Below, piece by piece: positions 44,749 through 56,434 of a stretch of 64,000 nt of DNA. The translations under genes and the position numbers were made by a program. A model generated the notes under the pieces. That model searched no databases. It was not told the DNA's origin and saw only the letters and a list, made by a program, of their open reading frames with translations. Source of the stretch: Gymnopilus junonius (taxonomy: Eukaryota > Basidiomycota > Agaricomycetes > Agaricales > Galerinaceae); contig JADNYJ010000019.1 in NCBI GenBank assembly GCA_015501075.1, positions 62,001 to 126,000 on the forward strand, in the 5' to 3' direction. Positions within the stretch are counted from its first letter, which is position 1, and every line of letters starts with the position of its first letter.

Positions 44749-47700
44749 TCACCAGAACGCACACCATCCCGAGAAGCACTGACATAGGTTTTCAAGGGCT
44801 GTTGCTTGTTCGATCAATTTGTCCACCTGCATGTGGACAGACAAGACAACGTCGGGGTTGAAGTCTTTCCCTAGAATTAAAAATGGGGTTAACATCTATC
44901 GAGCGCAATGTAACATTCACTCGAACCTGTTATCTTGTTCTGGACACGATTATAGACGAAAAGTGCTCGTTCGTTGCGGACCTCCTGAGCACCACCTGGC
45001 TGGCCTTCGTCTTTTCAAGGGTGTACAAAAATGAGGTCAAAGATAAACCGAGGCAAGCAAATCCTCTCACCGTTAAATATGTCGTTCTCGTCAGCTTTGA
45101 GTTTCCGCATCGGGCCTTGAGGATGACCAGCAACTCTGGCGAGTTCAGCTGCACGCTCCGGATCCATTTCTGTATCTGGAAAAAAGGTCAAGGGAGTCCA
45201 AGAGACGAACAAAGCAAAATGTACCTTCAGGTCGGCGTGCTTCAACCTCAGTTTGCATGAGCCTCCAATTAATCAAGGGATCATAAACAAAGGCTTCAAG
45301 AACGGCCATCAAAGATTCCTTGTTATCACGCAGAACTTGCATGGTGATCTCGCATGTGTTGCGGAAGCTACCTTCTATACCACTGACCTGCGCCACGAAT
45401 TGATATCAGAACGAAAATTGGGGTCAGGATAATTTAGCTTACCTCCATCGCGTGTGTGAGCATTCGAGTGAGCCGGAAAGGAACCTTTTCGGGAAATTTC
45501 TCACGATGCATTGCAACTTCGAAGCAGTCACCGAAATCGATATGGACAACTTTTCCTGTACTCCTCTCAAGCAAGACGTTTGACGGATGCCGATCACCGA
45601 GTCCCAAGATATGCCCAACCATACTATTTACCGCAAGAGATCGTGTATACGTTGCTCGACGTTCCAACCAATGCTCGGAGGTGGAACTCTTTAGCCACAG
45701 AACTCGATACAGATCTTGACCTGTGGTATTTTCCAGGGCGTATTCGAAAACCTCAATTTTCTGCAACAGACATAGACTTTCATAATCGGGGGCCATCTGA
45801 AAAAATGTCCATAAGCAGAGATCAGAAAACTTCTTGAAAGAATAAAACTTACCTGGAGCATTAAACGATATTCAATATTTAAGAGCACTTTTCTGGACTC
45901 CCGATAGTCTCTGATTAAAACATGCAGTGTGTCACTATCTTGTACCCATCCTAACAACCCCGCATTTGGCGCCAGAGGTATGACTGGATATCTTTGAATG
46001 TGAAGGCGTCGCTTAAAGCTGCTCGTATCAACAGAAAGCAGCGTGTTGACGAGTCCAAATAGCTGCATTACTCGTTCATCCTGGCGTAAGTCCTCGTGAC
46101 CTGAAATATCCTTCGTCAGTATTTCAAAGCCGTATTGGAGCTCTACTTGCCTTTCAAAACATATTGGTAGTCTCTGCCATCGTCTCCTTTAAGAGAAAGC
46201 CTTCTGGGACGTTGCTTCGAGACGATGACGGTAAGTTTGGTAGCAAAGCTGGCTATCCTGATAATCGGACGGCCTGCTTGATAAGTGCCTGTAAGCCGTA
46301 AGTAAGAAAAACGGTTCCGAATCTACAACAAAAGGTACGCTACCAGGAACGGCAAGGTCCAGATTACGTGCTTTTAACAAACTGGGCGACACGTATTGCA
46401 GATCGAGTGTTGTCAATTGAGGTAATTGCTTCTCAACCTTCTTGAAGACCTATTACCAACAGATATGAGCATAAATCGCTTTTACATCTTAATAAGGCCT
46501 ACTCCGTAATAAATATCCCAGGCTTTGTCTAATTCACTTGTGTCGCCGTATGCCCGATAACGCCTGCACGCTTCCCGTGCTTCGTGAAGTTCACGGCCAA
46601 AAACTTGAGCAAATGATGTTTCTCGAGCAGTAGTTGGTCCCTAAACAATTATCAGCACCATGACGGGAAAAAAAGTCAGATACTTACCGCTTCTAGCATT
46701 TCGTGCAGAGGCTCCAAAACCGCAATCATGCCTTGAGCATTTTTTTCCGAGAAGAATAACCTCGAAGCCTCCTCGAGACCCTCGTGCCATAATTCATGCC
46801 ACAAAATGGCCACCCGAATCAGTTCCCGACTAACAATCATGGCCTGCGACACGATGTTCGGACTGTGCTCACGCATCCGCTCCATGATGGCAATGGCTGC
46901 ATTCTGACGTGCAATGCTGGATGACTTAGAAGCCACGGTCAAGGGATAAATAAGAGCCTGAGGATGGTGCTTCCCAACATCGGTCAGCAAGTTATTGATA
47001 TTCCTGCGGATGTTCGCATGCGGTGTTTGAATTCTAGCGATTATCTTCCAGAAAATTAACATGTTACTGAGAAGTTGAGGAAAAGAATACCTGAGGTATG
47101 ACTTCGAGCCATGTATCAACTTCCACAGACGAGAAACCGCTCGCCATTGCGTGGCTGACATCGTCATGAGAACCGAACTTAAACCACAACGTAAGGAGAC
47201 GAAGTGTATCTTGTAGAGCATCTTGATTACGAAGAGCAATGGATCGGAAGAAACCTGAAGTGGCTAATAAGAAAAAAAGAATAGCACTGCGGAACAACTT
47301 CCGAACCTTCGACAGCTTGTACGACATGCATTGCAAGTCGTTCCCCCCCGACATCTGTCTTGCCATCTGCCTGATTTTCCATGTATCCGATGACATCAAA
47401 GTTGGCGAGGGCCCAGGTGTGCCAAGCTTTGTACCAGCCAGGATCATATCGTGTAGCTAGAAGATACGCATGAAGGATATCTTCGACATTCCTCTAATGT
47501 TGAAATAAGATCGAGCGAGACGACATGATGCAGAAAAAACATACCGGGTTCCAGTCATCTTTGAGTTCGTCTTGCCATTCACCTTGTTTGTAGAAACAGC
47601 GTGCTACCAGTTTGGACAACTCTTGGATCTTCTGCTTCGATACACCCGGGCGTTGGGTTTGCGCATTTGTTTCCTGCATCACGTCCCGGGCGAGGCTATC

Positions 47701-50700
47701 GGAGAACTGACGCAAGAAATTAAGGCTTTCATCTTTGGCTCCTGTTGCCCACATATACTTTAATTGAGCATATACAACGTTTGGCGGAGCTTTCGTATGG
47801 TGGTGATGGTCGTGAAAGCGTTGGCTCTGAGAAAATGTTAGCAAGTCTACTCCATAACAGAATAGTAAAGGAATGCTTACTCTGTCTGGAGATAATAGTG
47901 AATTAATAGTCTTCTCCGCTAGGACCATACGTTCGCTCTTGCGACACAAATTGGCAAACTTGATCCACATCATAGGGTCATCTTCTGGATTTAAAACGAG
48001 GGTCCGCACTTGCAAGATTCTTTGCCAAACTTCAACATCAGGCTGACAGCCTTGAAGTCTGTGATAACCTCAATAACTAAATTTTGAACCCTTTCCAAAG
48101 ACACTGACCGCTTCATCCACGTTTTTCTCATGGTTTGCTGTCTTTCCGGTTGGTCGGCATATAGTTTGAATGCAATGATTTCTTCCAATTCAGATAACAT
48201 TTGAGCCCGGACCATGACGCTGAGTAAAAATTGGTAAGGTTCACCAGAGTAACCTCTATAAAAAGCTTACTTGTAGGAACGACCATAACCCTCTCCCACA
48301 AATGAGGTCAACTCAGGATCCAGTAAGTCACGGGCCTTTGCAATATGAACAAGTGCTTTAGGGAATTGGTTTTGATGAACAGACAGTATTGCGCGGTAAA
48401 AGGCACGGTCAGGTGAATCCGGTTTCATTGTTGCAATGTAATCCTCCATTGAATCCCATTCATTCAGTGACCAGGCAGCAGCTGCAGCCATTGGCGCAAT
48501 TTCTCGACGATCTTCATGATTAGCATTAGCCCAATTTTCTTCAACTTGCAAAGCTAATTGATCCCATTCTCCTAGAGCATGCAAACACTTCATTCGCCCA
48601 ATTTGCACGTCAGGGGCACTGGGGTCCGAATCGGCTTTACGTTCGTAGGCCACAAGGGCTTCCTGCCAGCGACCAAGCCTCTCGTACCATTCTTCGTGCT
48701 TAGTCACATCATATTGTTCGCGGGCGGTGAGTAATGTTCCCCAAGCGGCGTCATGTTGTTGTAGGCGAGTATTGATTGAGATCAAAGCTTCTATTACGGC
48801 TGGTGAGGATTCAGAAAAATATTCCAACTCTTTGTAATGCAGAGCCTTTGCGTAAGCCATATATTTCATTGCATATTCGCCTAGGGTGCGATGTTCGATA
48901 GGTAGAGGTTTTTCTTCGTGCTCCATGAACTCCGCCAGATTCAATAAGCGGTGAATAAGTTCTTGAGGGGCTTCCCTAGATGTAATAGCATATTCTATAG
49001 CGCGTACAAGGTCCTCCTGAACAAATTGAGATCAACACAACCCTTGTTTCAATAAAGATTCAGATAACGCACCTGATACTGGTCATAAAGCTCGCTCCAG
49101 CAAGACAAGAAGGCAGCATTAAACAATTCCTTCGCCAACGGAGGATGAATGTCGACGAGGCTCATGCATGCACGTAAGGCATGTGAAGGTGATTCCTTCA
49201 TGAATTCGACTGCTATCCTATGCATCCATTCCGTCCAGTCATCGCGTGTGCTGATCTGTGAAGTGTCCCAGGCCTGTTTGAGGTGTTGCTGATTCACATT
49301 CATCTTTGTAGCTTCTGCAGGAGCAGAAAACTCGGGTGCTTTGGAATTTTCGCTTAACCTGTGTATGAGTCAGGGTGCGGATCACAAATAATCTAGCAAA
49401 GTACGAACAGCAGCTCCAAAACCCCAGCTTCTTGTGGCAAACGTTCACCATTGAGGAGTTTTGATATTAAGTTCTCGTATTTAGGATGTGGAATCCGATT
49501 GCGTAGTAAACACTGGGATGTATCATCAGCAACAAATTTTGTGATAGAGAGTGAGACCTCACTTTGTTAATTGTGGGTACGAATATGGCAAAATCAGATC
49601 CCAGTTGGATGACAAGAGAACAGAGGGTATCCATCACAGCCATCCGCAATTCATTATTTCCAGTTTCCAGGACTCGCACGAGAGGATGGATGATTCGAGA
49701 TGCATGATCAGAAAAGTTGACTCTCCTTGAAAGACCGTCAATTGTCTGGATCGCTCGTTTTCGGAGGGCCGTTAAGGAGTCTGCTCGCTCGACGACCTCC
49801 TGACGTTCATAAGACTTTACTATGATTGGGATGACCAGATGTAGATATTCTTCGATGTTAGCTCCAAATGTCAAGAAGGCATCAAAAATCTTGATTTGTG
49901 TGTTTATGCGTTTCTCGGTGAGTTCTCCATCAAATACTCGAAGCACGAGAGGAAGGATAGATGGCAGGAACGGCTTGAACTCCGCGTCCAACGCTTTGCC
50001 CAAAGCCTCAATCAACGAAACTATAGGAAGTTGCAACGTTTGATTTTCCCATAATTCGGTGATCAAGCTGAAAATGTCAGGCATGTAATTACGAACATGT
50101 TGTTTGATGATCCCAACAAGGATGGCAAGCTGTTGTAAATGGAATTCCTGGAGTCGCGCAGCTGATCCAGTGGTAACAGCAGCAAATGCCGGTATGATCT
50201 ATTATCCAGGGAATTTAACAGAATGGAATGGAGGACTTTCATAAGAGGTCTGGACTTACTTGTGGCAGAAAAGTGACACATTTTAGTCCCTGGGTCTTGA
50301 AAATTGACATAATTGCCTCGATTACTGTATGATGGTGACTGCTCAAAGACTGATCCTTCAGAATGGCAAGGAGGGCGGTAATGACAACCGTTTGGAAATA
50401 ATCATCCGATGCAGGTATTGATATGTGTTGAGACACGGGCACTTGATTCACGGCTGTTACTGCAGTCTCGCTTGTAGGGTCTTCATCAGGCCTGCTCTGA
50501 ATAGAGATGAGAATGACCCAAAAAATGAAGGACTTTGAAATACCTTTCGTCGGTAGGGATCCAGAGCACCCAGAATACCCAGAACCTTGACCACCTCACG
50601 ACGTACAGATTGGTTATTTTCAGTTCTGAGAATCCTGCCCAACAGAGGAAGCAGTTGGGGATAGTCAATGAGTGGCTGGATGACATAGCCAGTGCTTGAG

Positions 50701-53438
50701 CAAACTTGACCAAGAGTGTGAAGCGCAGCATCACGTTTGATTAAGGATGGGTCCGAAAGTCGAGAGATAATGACTTGCATGAGTTCCGGTACATGTTGCA
50801 TGGCTTCCTCTCCTCCTACACATGTCAACTCGCCGAGGCACATTAGCACATTAGCCGCCACTGTGGGATTGGCATCGTTAGCCTTCTGAAGGAGAACGCG
50901 AAGCATTGGCAGGGCATAAGGCTTTATCAGGCGTTGCGTTGCGCTGACTAAGAGAGTCAATAAACGAGTACACTCTTCTCTGTTCCTCCTGCAGAAGCTA
51001 TTAGGTCTGGGATAAAAATACAGACATGGAACTCACATCACTGTAGAATACTCAAGCTCTGTGAGAAGTTGTATCAAGGCTTTGCGCAATGAGGGCATGA
51101 CATAGGCTGGGTTGTGCTTTGCGAGACGTCCGATCAGAGCCACAGCCGTTACGCGGTTCTCGAACACCTCGTCATTTAATGCGATGAAAAGCGATCTGAC
51201 ATTTTCAGCTTGGGCCAAATGCTTGTCGAACCGTTCGTGGAGGGATGACAAAACAGTCTGGCGTATGCTTGCATCTTCGCAATAAATCGTCAGATTGACA
51301 GTAAGAGTTAGAGGCTAGTCACAAAATACCTGGATCTGCAATTCCTACCGTCAACAACTTATCGAGAACATCGCTAATAACCTCTATCGCATGGCTGCTA
51401 GCTTGGTAACAAATGGGGTCTTTGACGAATAGACGGCAACAAGTCAAGGCGGAAGCCCTTCGAACTTCAGGGTTGTCATCCTCAAGGTAAGGGAGAGCAC
51501 AACTCCGCACAAATTCGTTCAACACGTGGCCTACAAAAGATGAGGTATACGCTATCAACCAGAACGTGAGCTCTCATACCGCTGAAGTCAAAGCTACCCA
51601 GCGTCGTTAGGGCCAACGTAATCAGCTCTGGGCTTTTATCAGTTCCATTAATCTAGTGGAGATGTTTCTATTGACCATATTATCAAGAGGGAAAGACATT
51701 TAAACATACCTGAGTGGGATTTAAATCTCTGTTTATTCCCGTCACTTCATTCCTTGCTAGAGAAGGCGGAGCTCCCAAAGGTTTGTAAGGTTGTCCGCTT
51801 AGAATGTGTGAGAGAAGGTCTAGCAGTCGATCTAGACACATCAGTGACTAAAGGGAAGCACACAGGAGCACGACAACCAACCTTGGATGGTCTTCAATAG
51901 CGGAGGAATGCATTTAGCGATGGCCACTAATGCCTGAACTAAAGGTTCACTCAATCCACAAGCAAGCATGAGATCGAGTTGATCATGAAGGAGTTTTGTT
52001 AGATTGGGACCAACGGCAGATGCCAACATGCCAACACATTGGAAAATGGGTTCCTCAGAAGGGGCGTTCTTTCGACTAGCACAACCCAAATGTGAATATT
52101 GTGCCAAATAGCGAACAGTTAAACTTACCCCCGACCCTGTAAACCTTGCTTGATATGCACCATGATGGAATCGAGAAACGGTTTCATATCACTTCCCACT
52201 GCTGTAGCAGTGTGTCCGATAGCAATGAAAGCTTGAATAATTATGAGTTTGAAAGTGTCGTACCGAAAGGGGAGGGCTAATTACCGAAAGAACGTTCATT
52301 TGGTTTTTCTAACTGGGTTAGAAGATGTGCCATTGCTTTGTGAAGAAAATGTTCAGTGAAAGTCTGGGTATCGTAGGCAGCCAAGGAGGGAATCATGGTA
52401 ATAACCATCTTTCGCACCAATAGGTCACGGTGGGATTTGAATCGAAGAATTTGGTCGGCTGTGTCCAGGAAATTCTCTTTCATAAACTAGAACTTGGTGT
52501 AAGTCTCAATATAAACGTGCACGGAAGTAACTCACCATGCCAGCGTGAAGTAATAGCTCTCGGTAAGTCAATAAGGAACCGTGAATAACCTCCGGCTGTG
52601 ACTGTTTCAACCCTGCCTGTGCATCTTGCAGAATCTTGTTGAGATAAGGGGTCCTACTACCCTGTCTTTCGCGGCTGGTAACAATTTCCAGACAGTTGGC
52701 CAATAATTCGGCAGCTCCTTCTCGAACTATGACGCGCTGGTCCCTCAGTGGAACTAATATATTATCGAAAACAATTCCGATGTGAGAGTGGAAATAGGTT
52801 GGACTATTTCTCGCGAGTTCTTTCAGAATGAGGACCCCAGCGTATCGAGGAGACTCTTGCTTGTCTGGCTGCATCAACTCCACCGCGGCCGGAACTTCAA
52901 AGTCCATAAATCGTTCTCCAAATGCTGAACCACCTATTTCTGCAATACGGCCTAAGGTTTTCGAAGCCGCAAGCATAAGGTTCATGTCGTGATTGGGTAG
53001 GAGATGTTTAACATAGTTGTAGAATCGGAAGAGGTTCCTCTTGGATTCAATAGTTTCTTCTTGATCTATGTCTATAAGTTGCTCTGCGAAGGAAGATGAG
53101 CATCGTTGTGTTCGACGCCCAATGGCAGTTAACGTACGTACCTATAGCAAGCAAACCTCCAAATGCCTCCGTAACGTTCTGACTATGAGTGAGTTCGAAT
53201 AACCGTCGGTTGATGTTATCGTCCCATAGTTTAGATGCTGCATCAGAAGACATTTCTGCGACTGACATTGAAACCTATGGAGTGTACATGAGTTAGAATA
53301 CGAGCAGTATACGAATGAACTTACAAATCGCTTCAACTCCTCCGCTGATTGGGCTCTGACATCTCCATTTCTGTTCTTAAGGCCATTAAATATTTGGTTC
53401 AGACGCTCGGTCTGAGTGGATTGGACCACCGAAGCCAT
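44749..53438 (-). CDS. TOR1: Target of rapamycin (TOR) protein kinase
   Basis: About 30 exons code for roughly 2,300 residues, the usual TOR length. Exon ends were not all fixed. The N-terminal half is made of HEAT repeats (about 53438-49300), for example [20 protein letters not shown] and [13 protein letters not shown]. The FAT region covers about 48950-46850. The FRB domain (about 46830-46440) has [20 protein letters not shown] and [11 protein letters not shown]. In the kinase domain are [34 protein letters not shown], the catalytic GLGDRHPSN near 45590, and HIDFGDCFE. The FATC end is [17 protein letters not shown] is the catalytic subunit of TORC1 and TORC2 and controls growth in response to nutrients. 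The start ATG at 53438 ([13 protein letters not shown]) is chosen because it precedes the first HEAT unit. One kinase-domain intron has a GC donor (46101-46150). Confidence 0.95.
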
Positions 53439-54101
53439 GGCCCGAGAGAATGTGTAACAGCACTTGAACTGTTCAGCGCGCAAGAGATGATTGTGACTTC
53501 AGACGTAACTCGGCTACAATACCGGTTATTTGGCCCTAGTTGGCCCTAATATGGGTGACCATTGATCGAAAATAAGGACACATATCTACGTCATGAACTC
53601 ATCTACAGTGCCTTGCATATTGTTTTGCAGTGCGAATTTGTGCGCGAACCATGACAGGTGATGGTGCCTCGCTTACCTAAGGCGGCTTGGCTGATGCCGA
53701 ATCCGGCGCCGCTCCCCTGCCTCTCAGCAGTCGCATTTCTACCCGAAAAAATTTTGCATTTAGTTTTAAATTTAAGACTTCTGAAGCACCCTCAGGGAAT
53801 TTTTCGCATCGAAGGAGTAGGTGGGGATGCGCTGCGACGCACTGGACACACACGGCGCTCGCACGGTAGAGTTGCCGAACATGCCGGAAAAGGCACCATC
53901 AGCTGTCATCGTTCTCCCAGAAATTCGCACTGCAAAACAATATGCAAGGCACTGTAAGAATCCAAGTACCATGACCTAAGTACCATCTTAGGTTAAAGGC
54001 TGATATACCAGAATGTCAAATGTCACAGAATATTTTCTCTTCAATTCAAAATTCTTGTATATGTCCCGGATGAGACCCACATGGTGAGACAGCCGTGCAT
54101 C
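53439..54101. other. Intergenic region upstream of TOR
   Basis: Contains the TOR promoter. A 60-residue plus-strand frame at about 53687-53869 (MADAESGAAPLPLSSR start) has no recognised homologue. Nothing else is supported. Confidence 0.5.
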
Positions 54102-54188
54102 GGCCTGGTGGTCTAGTCGCATGATTCCTCCTTTGGGCGCTTATTGCTTCCTTGGAGGAGGTCCTGGGTTCAATTCCCGGTCAGGCCC
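54102..54188 (+). tRNA. tRNA-Pro (TGG) with a short intron
   Basis: The acceptor stem GGCCTGG pairs with TCAGGCC, with one G-T pair at its base. The anticodon stem is CCTCC/GGAGG, and the loop begins TTTGG, giving anticodon TGG. The loop has 22 nt, so a 15-nt intron is inferred. Removing it leaves 72 nt. Confidence 0.85.
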
Positions 54189-54258
54189 TTTTTACCCTAG
54201 CTCACAGTTTCTATCGTATATTGTGGCTGTTCAGGCCGACAGAAAAAGGAAGCGCACA

Positions 54259-54347
54259 GGCCTAATGGTCTAGTAGTATGATTCCTTGTTAGGGCGCTTA
54301 TTTGTGCTGTCTCGAGGAGGTCCCGGGTTCAATTCCCGGTTAGGCCC
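54259..54347 (+). tRNA. tRNA-Pro (AGG) with a short intron
   Basis: The acceptor stem GGCCTAA pairs with TTAGGCC. The anticodon stem is CCTTG/CGAGG, and the loop begins TTAGG, giving anticodon AGG. The loop has 24 nt, implying a 17-nt intron. It lies 70 bp downstream of the other proline tRNA on the same strand. Its body is nearly identical to the copy at 25857-25938, apart from the intron and compensating changes in the acceptor stem. Confidence 0.87.
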
Positions 54348-54913
54348 GAGCTCCTTTTTCTTGGTTATTTTAAAAATTGCGGTAACACTCCTGTGGCCGG
54401 ACTATTTAATAGCTCAGCTAAATGGTATTATTGACTTACAAAGTTTAAGAATACCATTTAGCACGACAATAAAAGATAGATTTTCCCAAATATTTACTAA
54501 ATTATAGACAAATTAGCCGAGCAAAAACGATTCCTTTTCAGTCGATTCAGTGCAATCTTATTGTCTTCTCTAAATTTTATAAGCCAACAATTAGATTTGG
54601 TGGAGTTAACAAATAGTCTGGCCGCAGGAGTGTAAGCTCCTGATGCCAACAATCCTTTGGCAGCATAGCTTTTGATGTTAACGACGCGCAGCAACACCAC
54701 ATCTTCGCAGCGCAGCACGATGCAGGCATTTTCCTCGGCAGTGCTTGCTGCGGTTTTTGGATTGTATGGTAGCTGGGGTTGGACGGTCATACATACCCTA
54801 CGCCTCTACTCGTCTCTCAAGAGTCAAATGTCATTACTTCAACTGTGCCCCTACGCCCGCAGCACATCTTCTCCCCCCCTTCTGACCCTGTTCTGAGTTC
54901 AGAGTATATCAAG
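54348..54913. other. Intergenic region, AT-rich
   Basis: No gene seen. The right half is open upstream of the DUF7330 start and may be its 5' untranslated region. Confidence 0.5.
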
Positions 54914-55951
54914 ATGATAGTTGACTCGCAGATTAGCAAGGCATCCACTTCCAAGGACATCCTAGTCAACATGGTTAACAAGGTAACGCATCAACATACT
55001 TGTTTCTCCTGACCTCTAGGCTTACCCCTCTAGTTTGAGGACAACCCTCCCGCTTATGATGACGATCGTGTTCGACCACATATGCGAAGTGCTGGGGCTT
55101 CCACTACCCGCGAACTGGTCTTGCATTCGTCAAATCCCACCCCATCTGTCGATCAAGTACACATTTGTGAAAGTAAACATAATATCCATGGTACGCTTTG
55201 TCTTCATTCTTGCCCTACCTTTCCTTAAACGCTTCCTCTTCCTTAGGGACATTTTTCATTGACCCAATGATCCCAGTGATCGATCGTCGCAAAACAAAGC
55301 ACAAGTCGAGGCAACCATTGCCTCATGCTTCATTTCGTTCACGCAAAGGTAGCATCGACATAGAGCTAGCGACAACCGGGAATATCCAAGATGCACCCAA
55401 GGCCAATGTTGCTGTTTCCACCCGCCATGGAGAGATCAAAATCCAGCTTGTACGTATTGATGCACTTATCCTTACGCCAGCTTGTCCTAAAGGTTGGGAA
55501 ATATCTAGCTTCCAACGCCTCCTTCAAGGCCTCGTATAGGGCTGGACGTTCAATCTCGTCACGGTAAGTCCCGTCGCTGGTGGTGCTCCGTTATGTCCTT
55601 GCATACTAAGCAATATATTTAGGAAACGTCATATTCTTTATACCAGAGGGGTTCTCTGGTGTAGTCCACCTGTCAACAAGGAAGGGAGATATGCAACTTC
55701 TTCCCGCACTCGCAGCCTACACAAAAGTGGTCAAATCATCGGATAACGAAAAAATATTCATGATAGGAACTCAGAACAATGTTTACGAACTGGACCCTTC
55801 CCGAGAAGCATCTTTTTGTGAAATTAGTACTCGCACTGGCAGCATAGTTATGGGTTTGAGTGGCAGGGATCACTACACTTCCCAAGTTGGCTTCTGGAAG
55901 CGACTTGGTGGCTATCTCAGTGGGAGCGTGAAGGAAAAATCCGATCCTTAA
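54914..55951 (+). CDS. DUF7330 domain protein
   Basis: Five exons (54914-54982, 55034-55172, 55247-55449, 55509-55563, 55623-55951) give 264 residues. The start MIVDSQISK is the first ATG in the open frame. After a hydrophilic N-terminus with EDNPPAYDDD, the domain begins with GTFFIDP-like TFFIDPMIPVIDRRK. It continues with ASFRSRKGSIDIEL, PKANVAVSTRHGEIKIQL, LDVQSRHGNVIFFIPEGFSG and LSTRKGDMQLLPAL. The repeated xSRxGxIxxx units suggest a beta-helix or adhesin-like fold. The family is common in Agaricomycetes and has no known function. Confidence 0.8.
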
Positions 55952-56434
55952 CAAATTTCTGTTTGATTGAGTCAGTGGATAATTTGTACGTGCATAACAC
56001 CTTCCATTCACTCCAGCTTGTAGGACACTTTCTGATCCCTCCAAGTATGATAGAAGCTTTGTCTGTATTTGAGCTTGTAATATGTTTTTAAATTCCATTC
56101 CGCTACTGTGATACTTCTCGTGCATTGAAATTCAAGCACCAAGCAACTAAAGATGTCGTCTTCCAGTGCCACGCGGAAAGAAATTTATTCAGGTGACCTA
56201 ACCCCCGAACTCGTCGGTATCTTACATTTCTTACCTGACTCCATGGGACAATCTGCACAGGAAATTTGTAAAGTGGCTGGGAATCAAGACCTTGCGGGGT
56301 CTCGCTCAGTGTCTATGTAATGAACTTCGACGTCAAGCGATCTGGTAACTGATCTGCTGGATCTGAGCTAGAAATGATCTTCCCTGCACATTTGCGCCCT
56401 GCATTTTTTACTCTCTGCTACTCTTTTTCGCATC
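55952..56434. other. Intergenic region
   Basis: A short plus-strand frame starting with ATG near 56152 (MSSSSATRKEIYS) cannot be extended into a recognisable protein. The sequence otherwise serves as promoter and 5' region of the amidohydrolase gene. Confidence 0.45.

Noticed and set aside
53658..53957. 99-residue plus-strand frame upstream of TOR
   Set aside because: No ATG, motif or codon pattern supports coding, and it lies in the TOR promoter region.
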